Below are positions 1 to 7,451 of a stretch of 64,000 nt of DNA, piece by piece. Below the pieces are notes generated by a model, which saw only the letters and a list, made by a program, of their open reading frames with translations, did not search any database and was not told the DNA's origin. Every line of letters begins with the position of its first letter. Position 1 is the stretch's first letter. The DNA is taken from contig CALCDJ010000059.1 of NCBI GenBank assembly GCA_937900135.1, positions 1 through 64,000 of the forward strand, written 5' to 3'. The position numbers and the translations under genes were made by a program. Source of the stretch: an uncultured Blautia sp. GTDB taxonomy: Bacteria; Bacillota; Clostridia; Lachnospirales; Lachnospiraceae.

Positions 1-40
1 TCTATCATAGTCCTGTTGTCAAGAGTGTGCAGTATTTTTT

Positions 41-838
41 TTGAGTGCTATAGATGAGTTAAATTCGCTTGTAGGTTTAGAAAAAGTAAAGAATAAAGTT
101 CAAGACTTAATTGTGTATCAGAAGGTTCAAAAAATGCGTCGGGAAAAAAATCTTTATTCAGCAAAAAATACATTACATCTTGCATTTACCGGAAATCCGG
201 GAACAGGCAAAACAACGGTGGCTCGTATTGTGGGTAGGATTTATAAACGCATTGGACTGCTTTCAAAAGGACATTTTGTTGAGGTTTCGAGAACTGACTT
301 GATTGCGGGATATCAAGGACAGACAGCACTTAAAGTGAAAAAGGTTATTGAGCAAGCCAAAGGTGGAGTTCTGTTTATAGATGAAGCTTATAGCATTACG
401 GAAAATGATCATTCTGATTCTTATGGCAGAGAATGTTTAACAGAGTTGACTAAGGCATTGGAGGACTATAGAGAAGATCTGGTTGTGATTGTTGCAGGAT
501 ATACGGAGCCTATGAATAAGTTTTTTGAATCAAATCCGGGCTTGAAATCTAGATTTAATACATTTATAGAATTTGATGATTATAATTCGAATGAGTTAGA
601 TAAAATATTGATCTCCATGTGTAGGAATAATGATTATACTTTGGATAAAAAAGCAATGGAAAAAATTCACTTATATTTCGAGCAACAGATTGCAGTGAAG
701 GATGAGAACTTCGCAAATGGTAGGTTGGTAAGAAATCTGTATGATGACTTGGTTATGAATCATGCAAGGCGAGTGATAAATATTACGAATCCCAAAAAAG
801 ATGAGTTGTCCACAATCAAAGCAGAGGATTTATTTTAG
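41..838 (+). CDS. CbbX/SpoVK-type AAA+ ATPase, probably 5'-truncated or frameshifted
   Basis: The reading frame encodes a single AAA+ module of the CbbX/SpoVK/EccA class. Walker A (GNPGTGKT) is near residue 50, Walker B (VLFIDEA) near residue 110, and a sensor/arginine-finger stretch (NPGLKSRF) near residue 167. A C-terminal alpha-helical lid follows. Proteins of this class remodel partner proteins with ATP; the substrate here is unknown. The start is doubtful: the first possible codon is TTG at 41 with no Shine-Dalgarno, and the first in-frame ATG (134) falls inside the conserved domain. An in-frame TAG lies at 8-10. A run of eight T (35-42) precedes the frame, and another frame that ends with TGA at 42-44 reads into it. 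One extra T would join the two. It may therefore be the 3' half of a larger gene starting outside the window. The domain call is firm; gene integrity is not. Confidence 0.7.
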   Translation: MSAIDELNSLVGLEKVKNKVQDLIVYQKVQKMRREKNLYSAKNTLHLAFTGNPGTGKTTVARIVGRIYKRIGLLSKGHFVEVSRTDLIAGYQGQTALKVKKVIEQAKGGVLFIDEAYSITENDHSDSYGRECLTELTKALEDYREDLVVIVAGYTEPMNKFFESNPGLKSRFNTFIEFDDYNSNELDKILISMCRNNDYTLDKKAMEKIHLYFEQQIAVKDENFANGRLVRNLYDDLVMNHARRVINITNPKKDELSTIKAEDLF

Positions 839-1085
839 TAAAATTAAAATTGGATAAAACTGTACTAATAATTTTACAAATAATGGATTTTCGTGTAAAA
901 CTATCAAAATTTAGAAAAAAACATACGTCCTCATTCCATATTTCTGGGTAGATTTATTTAAATCACCACAGGAAGATTTACCAGAGTTTTTTCAATATGC
1001 GGGCTTAGAGACAGCTAGTGTACGGTAGAGGAAAAGTTTTATGAAGTTAAGGAAAGATGTGGAAGGTGAAACATCACACACCATA

Positions 1086-1131
1086 ACCATGAAAAAAGAA
1101 GGCAGAAATGTCTTCTTTTTTTCGTGGTTGA
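1086..1131. terminator. Bidirectional terminator-like hairpin
   Basis: The arms AAAAAAGAAG (1092-1101) and CTTCTTTTTT (1112-1121) pair perfectly, and outer AACCA/TGGTT extend the stem. The A-rich and T-rich arms could terminate transcription in both directions. The 10-nt loop gcagaaatgt recurs with one change in the terminator at 7142-7170. Confidence 0.6.
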
Positions 1132-1154
1132 AATCAAAAAACAGGAGGTGTTTT

Positions 1155-1280
1155 TTGAAAAAAGTGACAAATACCGTCATTGCCACTAAGTATAATTATG
1201 GCAACAAAAAGGAAAGGATAAATGGTATTTGGTATGAAAAACGATTATCTTATTTTGGCAAAAATGCAAAAACGGCTTAG
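1155..1280 (+). CDS. Candidate small basic protein (41 aa)
   Basis: An AGGAGG Shine-Dalgarno at 1143-1148 sits six bases before a TTG at 1155. This opens a 41-codon frame rich in Lys, Asn and Tyr that ends at 1280, overlapping the start of the next gene in another frame. The ribosome site is stronger than that of the downstream membrane-protein gene. It could be a real small protein, a leader peptide coupled to the next gene, or the remnant of a gene whose ribosome site survives. I recognise no family. Confidence 0.3.
   Translation: MKKVTNTVIATKYNYGNKKERINGIWYEKRLSYFGKNAKTA
1180..1204 (+). promoter_or_regulatory. TATAAT box inside an inverted repeat
   Basis: A consensus TATAAT at 1191-1196 lies between the arms TTGCCA (1180-1185) and TGGCAA (1199-1204), which form a dyad. 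No good -35 box is seen about 17 bp upstream. The layout would suit a repressor site over the -10 region of the downstream gene; this is inference from symmetry only. Confidence 0.3.
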
Positions 1281-2460
1281 AGCATTGTTGGAGTTGGCTG
1301 TTATGACGATTGGATTAGCGTGTGCATTGTTTGTAATTGCACAGGGACTTACATTTTTCTCTAATGTGTATTCGGAATATAGCGAATTGGAAATTCCGGG
1401 AATGATTGTTCTTGTTTTGGTCGCTGTAGCAAGGCTTGAAATACTTCCATTCGTGATCATTTTGGACTTTTTAAGCATCGCAATTCAGCAGAAAACAGGA
1501 GGGCATGATAAAAGATATGCGATTAAGTATTTGCTGGTGATGTTTTCTAAAACGATTCTTGAATTGGTGATCTGTATGCACCTTGGAAGTGATGCAATGG
1601 AAAGTCCAGTTTGGCTGGCAATGGTGGGATATATGTCCTGGGATACATTTATCAGCTTTTTTTATCAAACTATCCTGATATTTGTTTTGGTCATTGGTTT
1701 GGAGTTGTATTCATCTAAATATGAAGAAAAAGTAAATCTATCTGAATCAAGGGGAAAGGAATATTATATCAATCTAATCTTTCTGGTACTGAATCTTAAA
1801 AAGGCTGAGGATATAGGGCAGAGGGAGATGTTTGACACAGAAAAGCCTCAGATGCAGAAACTGTCTTTACGGGAGATGTTTGCTCCTGTGGGCGTTGCAT
1901 TTGGCATATTTGTGATTATTCTTGTCTTGCCGGATGTGGATTTGGGGGATCGCTTAGACGATGGCGGTATAAGGGAAGGAATTTTTTCTTTATACGATAC
2001 GGAAACAGATGGGGTGGAGGCAAATTTTGAGGAAGAAAATAGAAACGATATGGATTTTCAGTCGGATTATTCGGATCAGGCAGATTCTGTACAAGAAGAA
2101 TCAGGAGAGAGTTACACCATTACAGATGTTTCCAGTATCACAGGCAGTTATATCAGTACCAGTGGAGGTTCAGAAAAAGCGATAGGTCTGGAAATATCTG
2201 AGACAGGAGATGGGAGTGTAGATTTGACGTTTCAATCGTTTACCCATAACGGGACTGTTTCTGTAAATGGCGTATTGACTGGAAAGAATACTGTGGAAGC
2301 AGAGATGGAATTTGGCAGTGAAACAGCAGATTTTCTTCTGACATGGACAGAGGGAGGAATGGTTACGGTTGTCAGAACCGGTTCTACCGGATATGAGGAT
2401 ATTGATGAGTATACGGCAAATGAAATATTCATAAACAATGCTTATTATCAGGTTGGATGA
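1222..2460 (+). CDS. Multi-pass membrane protein with acidic, extracytoplasmic-like C-terminal region
   Basis: This 412-residue protein is not recognised. Hydrophobic segments lie at about residues 27-48, 58-82, 103-121, 145-167 and 228-248, giving roughly five membrane spans. A charged stretch lies between the fourth and fifth. After the last span comes a low-complexity Asp/Glu/Ser-rich linker (about 250-300) and a 110-residue tail rich in Ser, Thr, Gly and beta-forming residues. The tail resembles a small lipocalin-like or beta-barrel extracytoplasmic domain, but I cannot place it in a family. The start ATG at 1222 follows an AAAGG ribosome site; ATG 1234 is an alternative. Two unknown genes follow in the same orientation and may be co-transcribed. 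Confidence 0.65.
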   Translation: MVFGMKNDYLILAKMQKRLRALLELAVMTIGLACALFVIAQGLTFFSNVYSEYSELEIPGMIVLVLVAVARLEILPFVIILDFLSIAIQQKTGGHDKRYAIKYLLVMFSKTILELVICMHLGSDAMESPVWLAMVGYMSWDTFISFFYQTILIFVLVIGLELYSSKYEEKVNLSESRGKEYYINLIFLVLNLKKAEDIGQREMFDTEKPQMQKLSLREMFAPVGVAFGIFVIILVLPDVDLGDRLDDGGIREGIFSLYDTETDGVEANFEEENRNDMDFQSDYSDQADSVQEESGESYTITDVSSITGSYISTSGGSEKAIGLEISETGDGSVDLTFQSFTHNGTVSVNGVLTGKNTVEAEMEFGSETADFLLTWTEGGMVTVVRTGSTGYEDIDEYTANEIFINNAYYQVG

Positions 2461-2486
2461 GTCTGTGATACATAATCAGAAGAAAC

Positions 2487-3287
2487 ATGGAAATGGAGAC
2501 AAATTTGAAGGTAAGATTTAAGAAATATACAGCTACCGTGAAACGTAAATATTATAGCATTCTCGTGCCGGAAGGGATAGAAAGTTTGAAAACCGATGGC
2601 TTTTCAAATGAATATGGTGGATATATGCAAGTGGATCGAAAAGGCGTGGAAGCTCTTCTGGCAGCTGCTTATCTTTTGGGGGAAGGAAAGCGAGTTTTGG
2701 TTTATATACCCAATCGAAAGAATGAGGACATTCCTATATATCTTTACGATACGTATTCACAGAGTGAAGCTTTGAGGGCTGTTTTGCAGGCAAAAAAATG
2801 GACGGAACAAAGAAATCTGATATTTGGAAATCATGATCTGCAGTTTCCGATTGGATGTTGGAAAGATGCACAGCGGCAGATTGTGAAGCAGAAACCGGAA
2901 ATAATAACGTGCAAATGTAACCTGGACAAAGTGTTTCAGGATTTTGAACGGAAACGATTAAGATGGGAAAAGACGTCCGCATTTTATAAGCAGTATTCTG
3001 AAAGACGGACAATGAATACGGAAGCTTTTTTCATATGGTCGAAAGCAAAGTTCTGGGAGTGGTTTATGATTCTAAAAGAATATTGGGACGAAGATCTGGA
3101 GGCGAGTATGAAGGGCACATTTGAGTATGGATATATTTCAGATAGTAACTGCTGTTCCATTCCGTTGCAGAATACAAATCAGGGGCGGCTTGTCCTGGAA
3201 TTTTTTGACCGGGAGATCTATTGGAAGTATGCGATCGTGGAATATGCTGGAAAATCAACGCCCCAGTATCAGAATTGGAGAGGGTAG
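2487..3287 (+). CDS. Conserved-looking protein of unknown function (266 aa)
   Basis: This is a soluble, mixed-charge protein without signal peptide, membrane span or recognised motif. It has many aromatic residues (several Trp and Tyr in the second half) and two Cys pairs, CKC near residue 139 and CC near residue 223. It begins 26 bp after the membrane protein and is followed after 3 bp by another unknown gene, so the three probably form one transcript. Base composition matches the neighbouring accessory genes. No function is proposed. Confidence 0.6.
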   Translation: MEMETNLKVRFKKYTATVKRKYYSILVPEGIESLKTDGFSNEYGGYMQVDRKGVEALLAAAYLLGEGKRVLVYIPNRKNEDIPIYLYDTYSQSEALRAVLQAKKWTEQRNLIFGNHDLQFPIGCWKDAQRQIVKQKPEIITCKCNLDKVFQDFERKRLRWEKTSAFYKQYSERRTMNTEAFFIWSKAKFWEWFMILKEYWDEDLEASMKGTFEYGYISDSNCCSIPLQNTNQGRLVLEFFDREIYWKYAIVEYAGKSTPQYQNWRG

Positions 3288-3290
3288 GAG

Positions 3291-4217
3291 ATGCATAAGG
3301 ATGTTTTAGAATTTATCGATTCCCCGGATATTCGGGCATTTCACAGAAAGACGGTGTTCACCCCGGCACAAGAGGCGATTCTGGTTATGCGGTCAGGGAA
3401 AAAGACAGTAGATGAAAAAATAGAGATACTGGAATATCTGATGAATACATATGGGGAGGAAGAATTTAACGATGGAAGTGTGGTGTGTAACTATGTATGC
3501 GATACCGACATTTCTTTTTATGAAAATATGAAAGATACTGTGCAGATATGGAAGGATTTACTTTGTGACAGGTTTGAGGATAAGGGATATCTATATGCGG
3601 CAAATTTGATGGAGCGAGATATTTTTCCGGAACGGGAGCCATATCGGTATTTTTCCAGTTATGAAAAAGCGTATGAATATCTGATGAAGGAAAAAAACAG
3701 TTATCTTATGAGTGAATATCTGAAGGATATACCAACGGTAGGGCTTATTTTGGGAATAAAACTGGACACAGAGAATCAATGGGATCATGATGAGTATTGG
3801 TTTGACAGTGACATGAACCTGATAGAACTTTTGGGGAGAAATGAACGCTATCAAATCTGTAAAAACAAAACGGTACAGCCCATATTTTCTTATGCGTTTC
3901 ATCTGGAACTGCCGTTTCATGTAGGCGATATTGTGAAAGCAGAATCCTTTCAGAGACCACCTTTATGGGGCGTTATTTATTATGAATGGGAGAAACCGGA
4001 AAAGCCGGAATTTTGTACGATGAATATGTGGCTGGATGTTTATGACGATAAAAGAGAAACGTATGATTTTGTAGATGATGAGGAGATTCTTACCCTTACG
4101 TTTGCAAAAGAAGAAGAAATTCCAGAGGAAGAACGGTATAAATTGAAGATGCTTAGTAAAGCCAGGAAAGGAGAACTGGATTTTTATGAGCTTCTGCTGA
4201 ATCGTGGGATTCCATGA
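3291..4217 (+). CDS. Protein of unknown function (308 aa)
   Basis: This is an acidic soluble protein, rich in Glu, Asp and Tyr, with no signal peptide or membrane segment. The middle contains several WD/YW/FD clusters, and the C-terminus has an alpha-helical Lys/Glu stretch. The ATG at 3291 is preceded by GGTAGGAG and lies 3 bp after the previous stop, implying translational coupling. A 38-bp piece of its 3' end (4128-4165) recurs at 7175-7212 as part of a deletion scar, so this gene once lay within a duplicated block. I recognise no family. Confidence 0.6.
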   Translation: MHKDVLEFIDSPDIRAFHRKTVFTPAQEAILVMRSGKKTVDEKIEILEYLMNTYGEEEFNDGSVVCNYVCDTDISFYENMKDTVQIWKDLLCDRFEDKGYLYAANLMERDIFPEREPYRYFSSYEKAYEYLMKEKNSYLMSEYLKDIPTVGLILGIKLDTENQWDHDEYWFDSDMNLIELLGRNERYQICKNKTVQPIFSYAFHLELPFHVGDIVKAESFQRPPLWGVIYYEWEKPEKPEFCTMNMWLDVYDDKRETYDFVDDEEILTLTFAKEEEIPEEERYKLKMLSKARKGELDFYELLLNRGIP

Positions 4218-4327
4218 TAAGAAAAATGCAGTCATGAGAATTGGAACGGCTTGCTATTACCGGGGCAAAATGTTACCATGAAGAGAGAGAATCATGGCAA
4301 TGAGCTTGTAATGGGGGTGTGAAACGT

Positions 4328-6016
4328 ATGAAAGAGATTTATGTACCTGTAGGGACGTCAGATTTTAGAGAGATAAGGGAAGAAGAATATTACTATATAG
4401 ACAAAACTGGATTGATCAAAGAACTTTTAAATACAAAGGGGACAAAAGTGACACTGTTTACCCGTCCGCGGCGTTTTGGGAAAACATTGGGAATGAGTAT
4501 GCTTGCACACTTTTTTGATATTAGAGAGGATAGCAGCAGGCTGTTTGACGGCTTAAAAATAGCGGATGATAAAGAACTGTGCGGGAATTGGATGAATCAG
4601 TATCCTACCATATTTGTTTCATTTAAGGACATTAACGGACTGGAATTTTCAGTTGCATATGAGCGTTTGCAGGGAATGTTGGTTGAATTATTCAAAAAAT
4701 ACGAATATCTCTTAAAAAGCGATGAGATATATGACGATGACAAAAGAATATTTAGATTGATCAAATCAGAGGAAGCAAGCTTTGGTCATATCAGCCGTTC
4801 CCTTCTTGTTTTAACGCATATGTTACAGGATTACTATAAAAAGCCCGTGATTTTATTGATCGATGAATACGATGTACCTGTGGCAAAAGCAAGTGAGAAC
4901 GGATATTATAGAGAAATGTTGGATGTGATCCGGAATATTCTCAGCACGGTATTAAAAGATAATACAGCTCTTAAATTTGCTGTAGTGACAGGTTGTTTGA
5001 GGATTACGAAAGAAAGTATTTTCACAGGTGTGAATAATTTTACAACAGATACGATTTCAGACAGACGCTATGATGAATATTTTGGTTTTACACATGAAGA
5101 GGTAGAACAACTTCTAAAGGATGCAGAACTGGAAGATAAATTTGAACTGGTGCAGCAATGGTATGATGGCTATCATTTTGGAGATATGGATATCTATTGC
5201 CCATGGGATGTGCTAAATTATGTGAATAAGGCAATGATACAAGGAACGATGAAACCGGAGAACTTTTGGGAAAACACAAGTGGAAATACGATCATCAGAC
5301 AGTTTCTTGAAAGAACAGAATATGATGTAACAGAGAAATTTGAAATTCTTTTGGATGGTGGTTATATAAAAGAAGAAATCAGCGAGACTCTGACATATGA
5401 CGTTATTTATTCCTCAGAGAAAAACCTTTGGAGCCTTCTTTATATGACAGGCTATCTTACAAAGGCGGAACCGGAGAAGTTGTTGTCAGAAGAAAAACCA
5501 GAGCTTCCGAAGATGTTTCTTCAGATACCAAATGCAGAGGTCATGGATATTTTTCGTAAGAGTGTTGTGGAATGGTTTTATGACAAATCCATTAACAGCG
5601 ACAGACGGGAGCTTTTTGAAATTTTATGGAATGGGGATGCAACAAAGCTGACAGAGTTGTTATCAGATTTACTGTTTGACACGATCAGCTATCACGACTA
5701 TGCAGAGAGCTTCTATCATGCGTTTATCACAGGGCTTGTGTCCAGTGCTGGATATATTGTGGAGTCTAACTATGAAAATGGACTTGGAAGATCTGACATT
5801 GTGATTAAAGATCGTCGAAACCGCAGGGCTGTTGTGATCGAGGCGAAAATTGCTTCTTCAGAAGACAAGCTGGAGACAGAATGTCAAAATGCGATAAATC
5901 AGATCGAAGAAAATCAGTATGCAAGGAAGATTGAGCGGAGTGGATTCCGAAAGGTAGTCCGGTATGGAATCGCATTTTATAAAAAAGAATGTCTGGTAAA
6001 GTCAGTGGATGAATAG
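4328..6016 (+). CDS. AAA-ATPase-like / PD-(D/E)XK nuclease-domain protein (DUF1703 type), copy A
   Basis: The N-terminal half matches the AAA-ATPase-like family (PF09820 type). It has the family's P-loop RPRRFGKT at residues 46-53 and Walker B ILLIDEYD near residue 175. The C-terminal domain matches the PD-(D/E)XK superfamily (PF08011 type), with GRSDIVI near residue 488 and the catalytic pair E-x-K in VVIEAK near 503-506. These proteins occur in many copies in gut Firmicutes, Bacteroidetes and Fusobacteria; their role is not established. ATG 4328 is preferred because GGGGG (4313-4317) is a plausible ribosome site, while the in-frame GTG at 4319 is too close to it. All motifs are intact, making this the only apparently functional copy of the family here. 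It is close to identical to part of the pseudogene at 9188. Confidence 0.85.
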   Translation: MKEIYVPVGTSDFREIREEEYYYIDKTGLIKELLNTKGTKVTLFTRPRRFGKTLGMSMLAHFFDIREDSSRLFDGLKIADDKELCGNWMNQYPTIFVSFKDINGLEFSVAYERLQGMLVELFKKYEYLLKSDEIYDDDKRIFRLIKSEEASFGHISRSLLVLTHMLQDYYKKPVILLIDEYDVPVAKASENGYYREMLDVIRNILSTVLKDNTALKFAVVTGCLRITKESIFTGVNNFTTDTISDRRYDEYFGFTHEEVEQLLKDAELEDKFELVQQWYDGYHFGDMDIYCPWDVLNYVNKAMIQGTMKPENFWENTSGNTIIRQFLERTEYDVTEKFEILLDGGYIKEEISETLTYDVIYSSEKNLWSLLYMTGYLTKAEPEKLLSEEKPELPKMFLQIPNAEVMDIFRKSVVEWFYDKSINSDRRELFEILWNGDATKLTELLSDLLFDTISYHDYAESFYHAFITGLVSSAGYIVESNYENGLGRSDIVIKDRRNRRAVVIEAKIASSEDKLETECQNAINQIEENQYARKIERSGFRKVVRYGIAFYKKECLVKSVDE

Positions 6017-6049
6017 TGCAATAAAAAATAAAAAAGGGAGGAAACAGAT

Positions 6050-7069
6050 ATGAGAAATGAAAAAACTGGATTTTTCACAAAAGCAGTCAAAAAAATTATG
6101 GTACTGATGCTGGCACTAACTCTTACATTGAGTGGAACTTTACAGTATAATGTGGAAAATGTGCAGGCTGCATCAGCAGAAACAAAGGCAAAAAATGCAT
6201 ATGCAACGTTTTTATCAAAAAAAATTAAATGGGATGGATCGGAGTATCGTAATCCATCAGAGTTGAAGTTTGGCTTGATTGATATTGACAATAACAAAGT
6301 TCCAGAATTGTATTTGTATACAAAGAAATGGAGTTATGGATGCCCTTATAAATTATACAGTTATATAGGCGGAAAGGTAAAATGTATTTATTCAGTTAAT
6401 CACAGAGATTATAAGATGATGAAAGTTTTTCCGGCTAAAAAAACATTTTATGTCGGAGGAGATGCGTTAAAGTACGGAAGTTCTTTTCGCATGATTCTCG
6501 AATTTAGAAATGGCAGAGTGTATGAGCGTGGAAGTTTCCTGAAATCAGGGCTTACAGGACAGTCTACATATTACAATGCAAAGGGACAGACAATCAGCAA
6601 ATCTGCATACGATAAGATTTCCAGGAAATATATCAGTGGAGTATCTTCCAAAAAGCCACCTGTTTTGTATGATAATACATCATCGAATCGTGATACAAAG
6701 CTGAGGGGAAAGAAACCAGCGGTATCCCCTGTGAAATTCAAAAAGACCAATTTGTGGGCTTTCTCTAATGGTGGTTTCTATCTGAAAATTACCAGTGTCA
6801 GTGGAAGAAAGATGAAGGTTTCCATTCATATGCCAGAGAATGACAAGAGCGGCATTTCAGCAACCATTGATTCTACAGGCAAGAAAGCAACTGCACAATA
6901 TACTTGCGAGAATGGAGAAAAACATAAGTTGAAATTCTGGATTTCTGGAAATGGAATTAAAGTGACAGAAACAACAGCGTGTGAGGATAAATTGCTTGGG
7001 TGGAGAGAGGAAGACAGATTTGTATCATCTCTTACACATGGATTTTACCCCCAATCACATTTTTATTAA
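6050..7069 (+). CDS. Secreted protein with signal peptide, function unknown
   Basis: The first 41 residues form a classical signal peptide: basic N-terminus, a hydrophobic core around MVLMLALTLTLSGTL, and AxA-type cleavage near VQAASA. The mature protein has an acidic loop (GLIDIDNNKVPEL near residue 75) of the kind seen in Ca-binding or VCBS/FG-GAP-like repeats. A basic, Lys/Ser-rich middle and a beta-rich C-terminal domain follow. A strong GGGAGG site precedes the ATG, 33 bp after copy A of the DUF1703 gene. It is exported and not obviously anchored. A terminator follows at 7142-7170. The specific role cannot be told from sequence. Confidence 0.65.
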   Translation: MRNEKTGFFTKAVKKIMVLMLALTLTLSGTLQYNVENVQAASAETKAKNAYATFLSKKIKWDGSEYRNPSELKFGLIDIDNNKVPELYLYTKKWSYGCPYKLYSYIGGKVKCIYSVNHRDYKMMKVFPAKKTFYVGGDALKYGSSFRMILEFRNGRVYERGSFLKSGLTGQSTYYNAKGQTISKSAYDKISRKYISGVSSKKPPVLYDNTSSNRDTKLRGKKPAVSPVKFKKTNLWAFSNGGFYLKITSVSGRKMKVSIHMPENDKSGISATIDSTGKKATAQYTCENGEKHKLKFWISGNGIKVTETTACEDKLLGWREEDRFVSSLTHGFYPQSHFY

Positions 7070-7141
7070 TGAAAGTCTTTGGGTTTAAAGGAAATTATCT
7101 TTTTGAGCAATGATGCACGTATCAAAAAAATATTTTTACAG

Positions 7142-7170
7142 GGAGAAGGCAGGAATGTCTTCTCCTTTTT
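7142..7170 (+). terminator. Rho-independent terminator
   Basis: The stem GGAGAAG (7142-7148)/CTTCTCC (7159-7165) is followed by TTTTT. It ends the transcript of the secreted protein. Its loop gcaggaatgt differs by one base from that of the terminator at 1086-1131. Confidence 0.75.
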
Positions 7171-7174
7171 TGAA

Positions 7175-7255
7175 GAAGAACGGTGTAAATAGAAGATGCT
7201 TAGTAAAGCCAGAAATGTCTGGTAAAGACAGTAGACGAATAGTGCAATAAAAAAT
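7175..7255 (+). repeat. Deletion scar joining fragments of two upstream genes
   Basis: Bases 7175-7212 match 4128-4165 (3' end of the 308-aa gene) with 2 differences. Bases 7214-7255 match 5988-6029 (3' end and downstream of DUF1703 copy A) with 3 differences. In the source region these pieces are about 1.82 kb apart. The scar is best explained by a duplicated block of that region whose interior, including a whole DUF1703 gene, was deleted. Confidence 0.75.
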
Positions 7256-7284
7256 GGATTGGGACAAAATCTCAATCCATTTTT
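7251..7284 (+). terminator. Terminator-like hairpin
   Basis: An 11-bp perfect stem AAAATGGATTG (7251-7261)/CAATCCATTTT (7273-7283) ends in T residues. It lies directly after the deletion scar and ahead of DUF1703 copy B. The A- and T-rich arms allow function on both strands. The rest of the gap (7285-7451) shows no gene, only the leader of copy B with a GGAAGGAG ribosome site. Confidence 0.6.
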
Positions 7285-7451
7285 ACGTATCATAACTGTA
7301 TAACCGAAGTTCGTGCAAGATAATCTGTTTTTTTATTATGAACTTTTGTCGAAAATAAATTTACTGAAAATAGGAGGGAATAACTTGTCATTACATATGC
7401 AAAATGATAACATAGAAAAAGATAAAATGTTTCGGAAGGAGAGAGTGGAGT

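Larger units (their letters stand above)
839..1221. other. Intergenic stretch with a possible gene scrap, hairpin and promoter-like region
   Basis: No full-length gene is seen on either strand. A 37-codon open stretch at 915-1028 (ending TAG 1026-1028) has protein-like composition without a start codon or ribosome site and may be a decayed gene end; I do not recognise it. It is followed by a strong hairpin (1086-1131), a small ORF with a good ribosome site (from 1155) and a TATAAT box (1191-1196) flanked by TTGCCA/TGGCAA arms. Confidence 0.4.

Noticed and set aside
915..1028. 37-codon protein-like stretch
   Set aside because: No start codon, ribosome site or recognisable family; mentioned only as a possible scrap.
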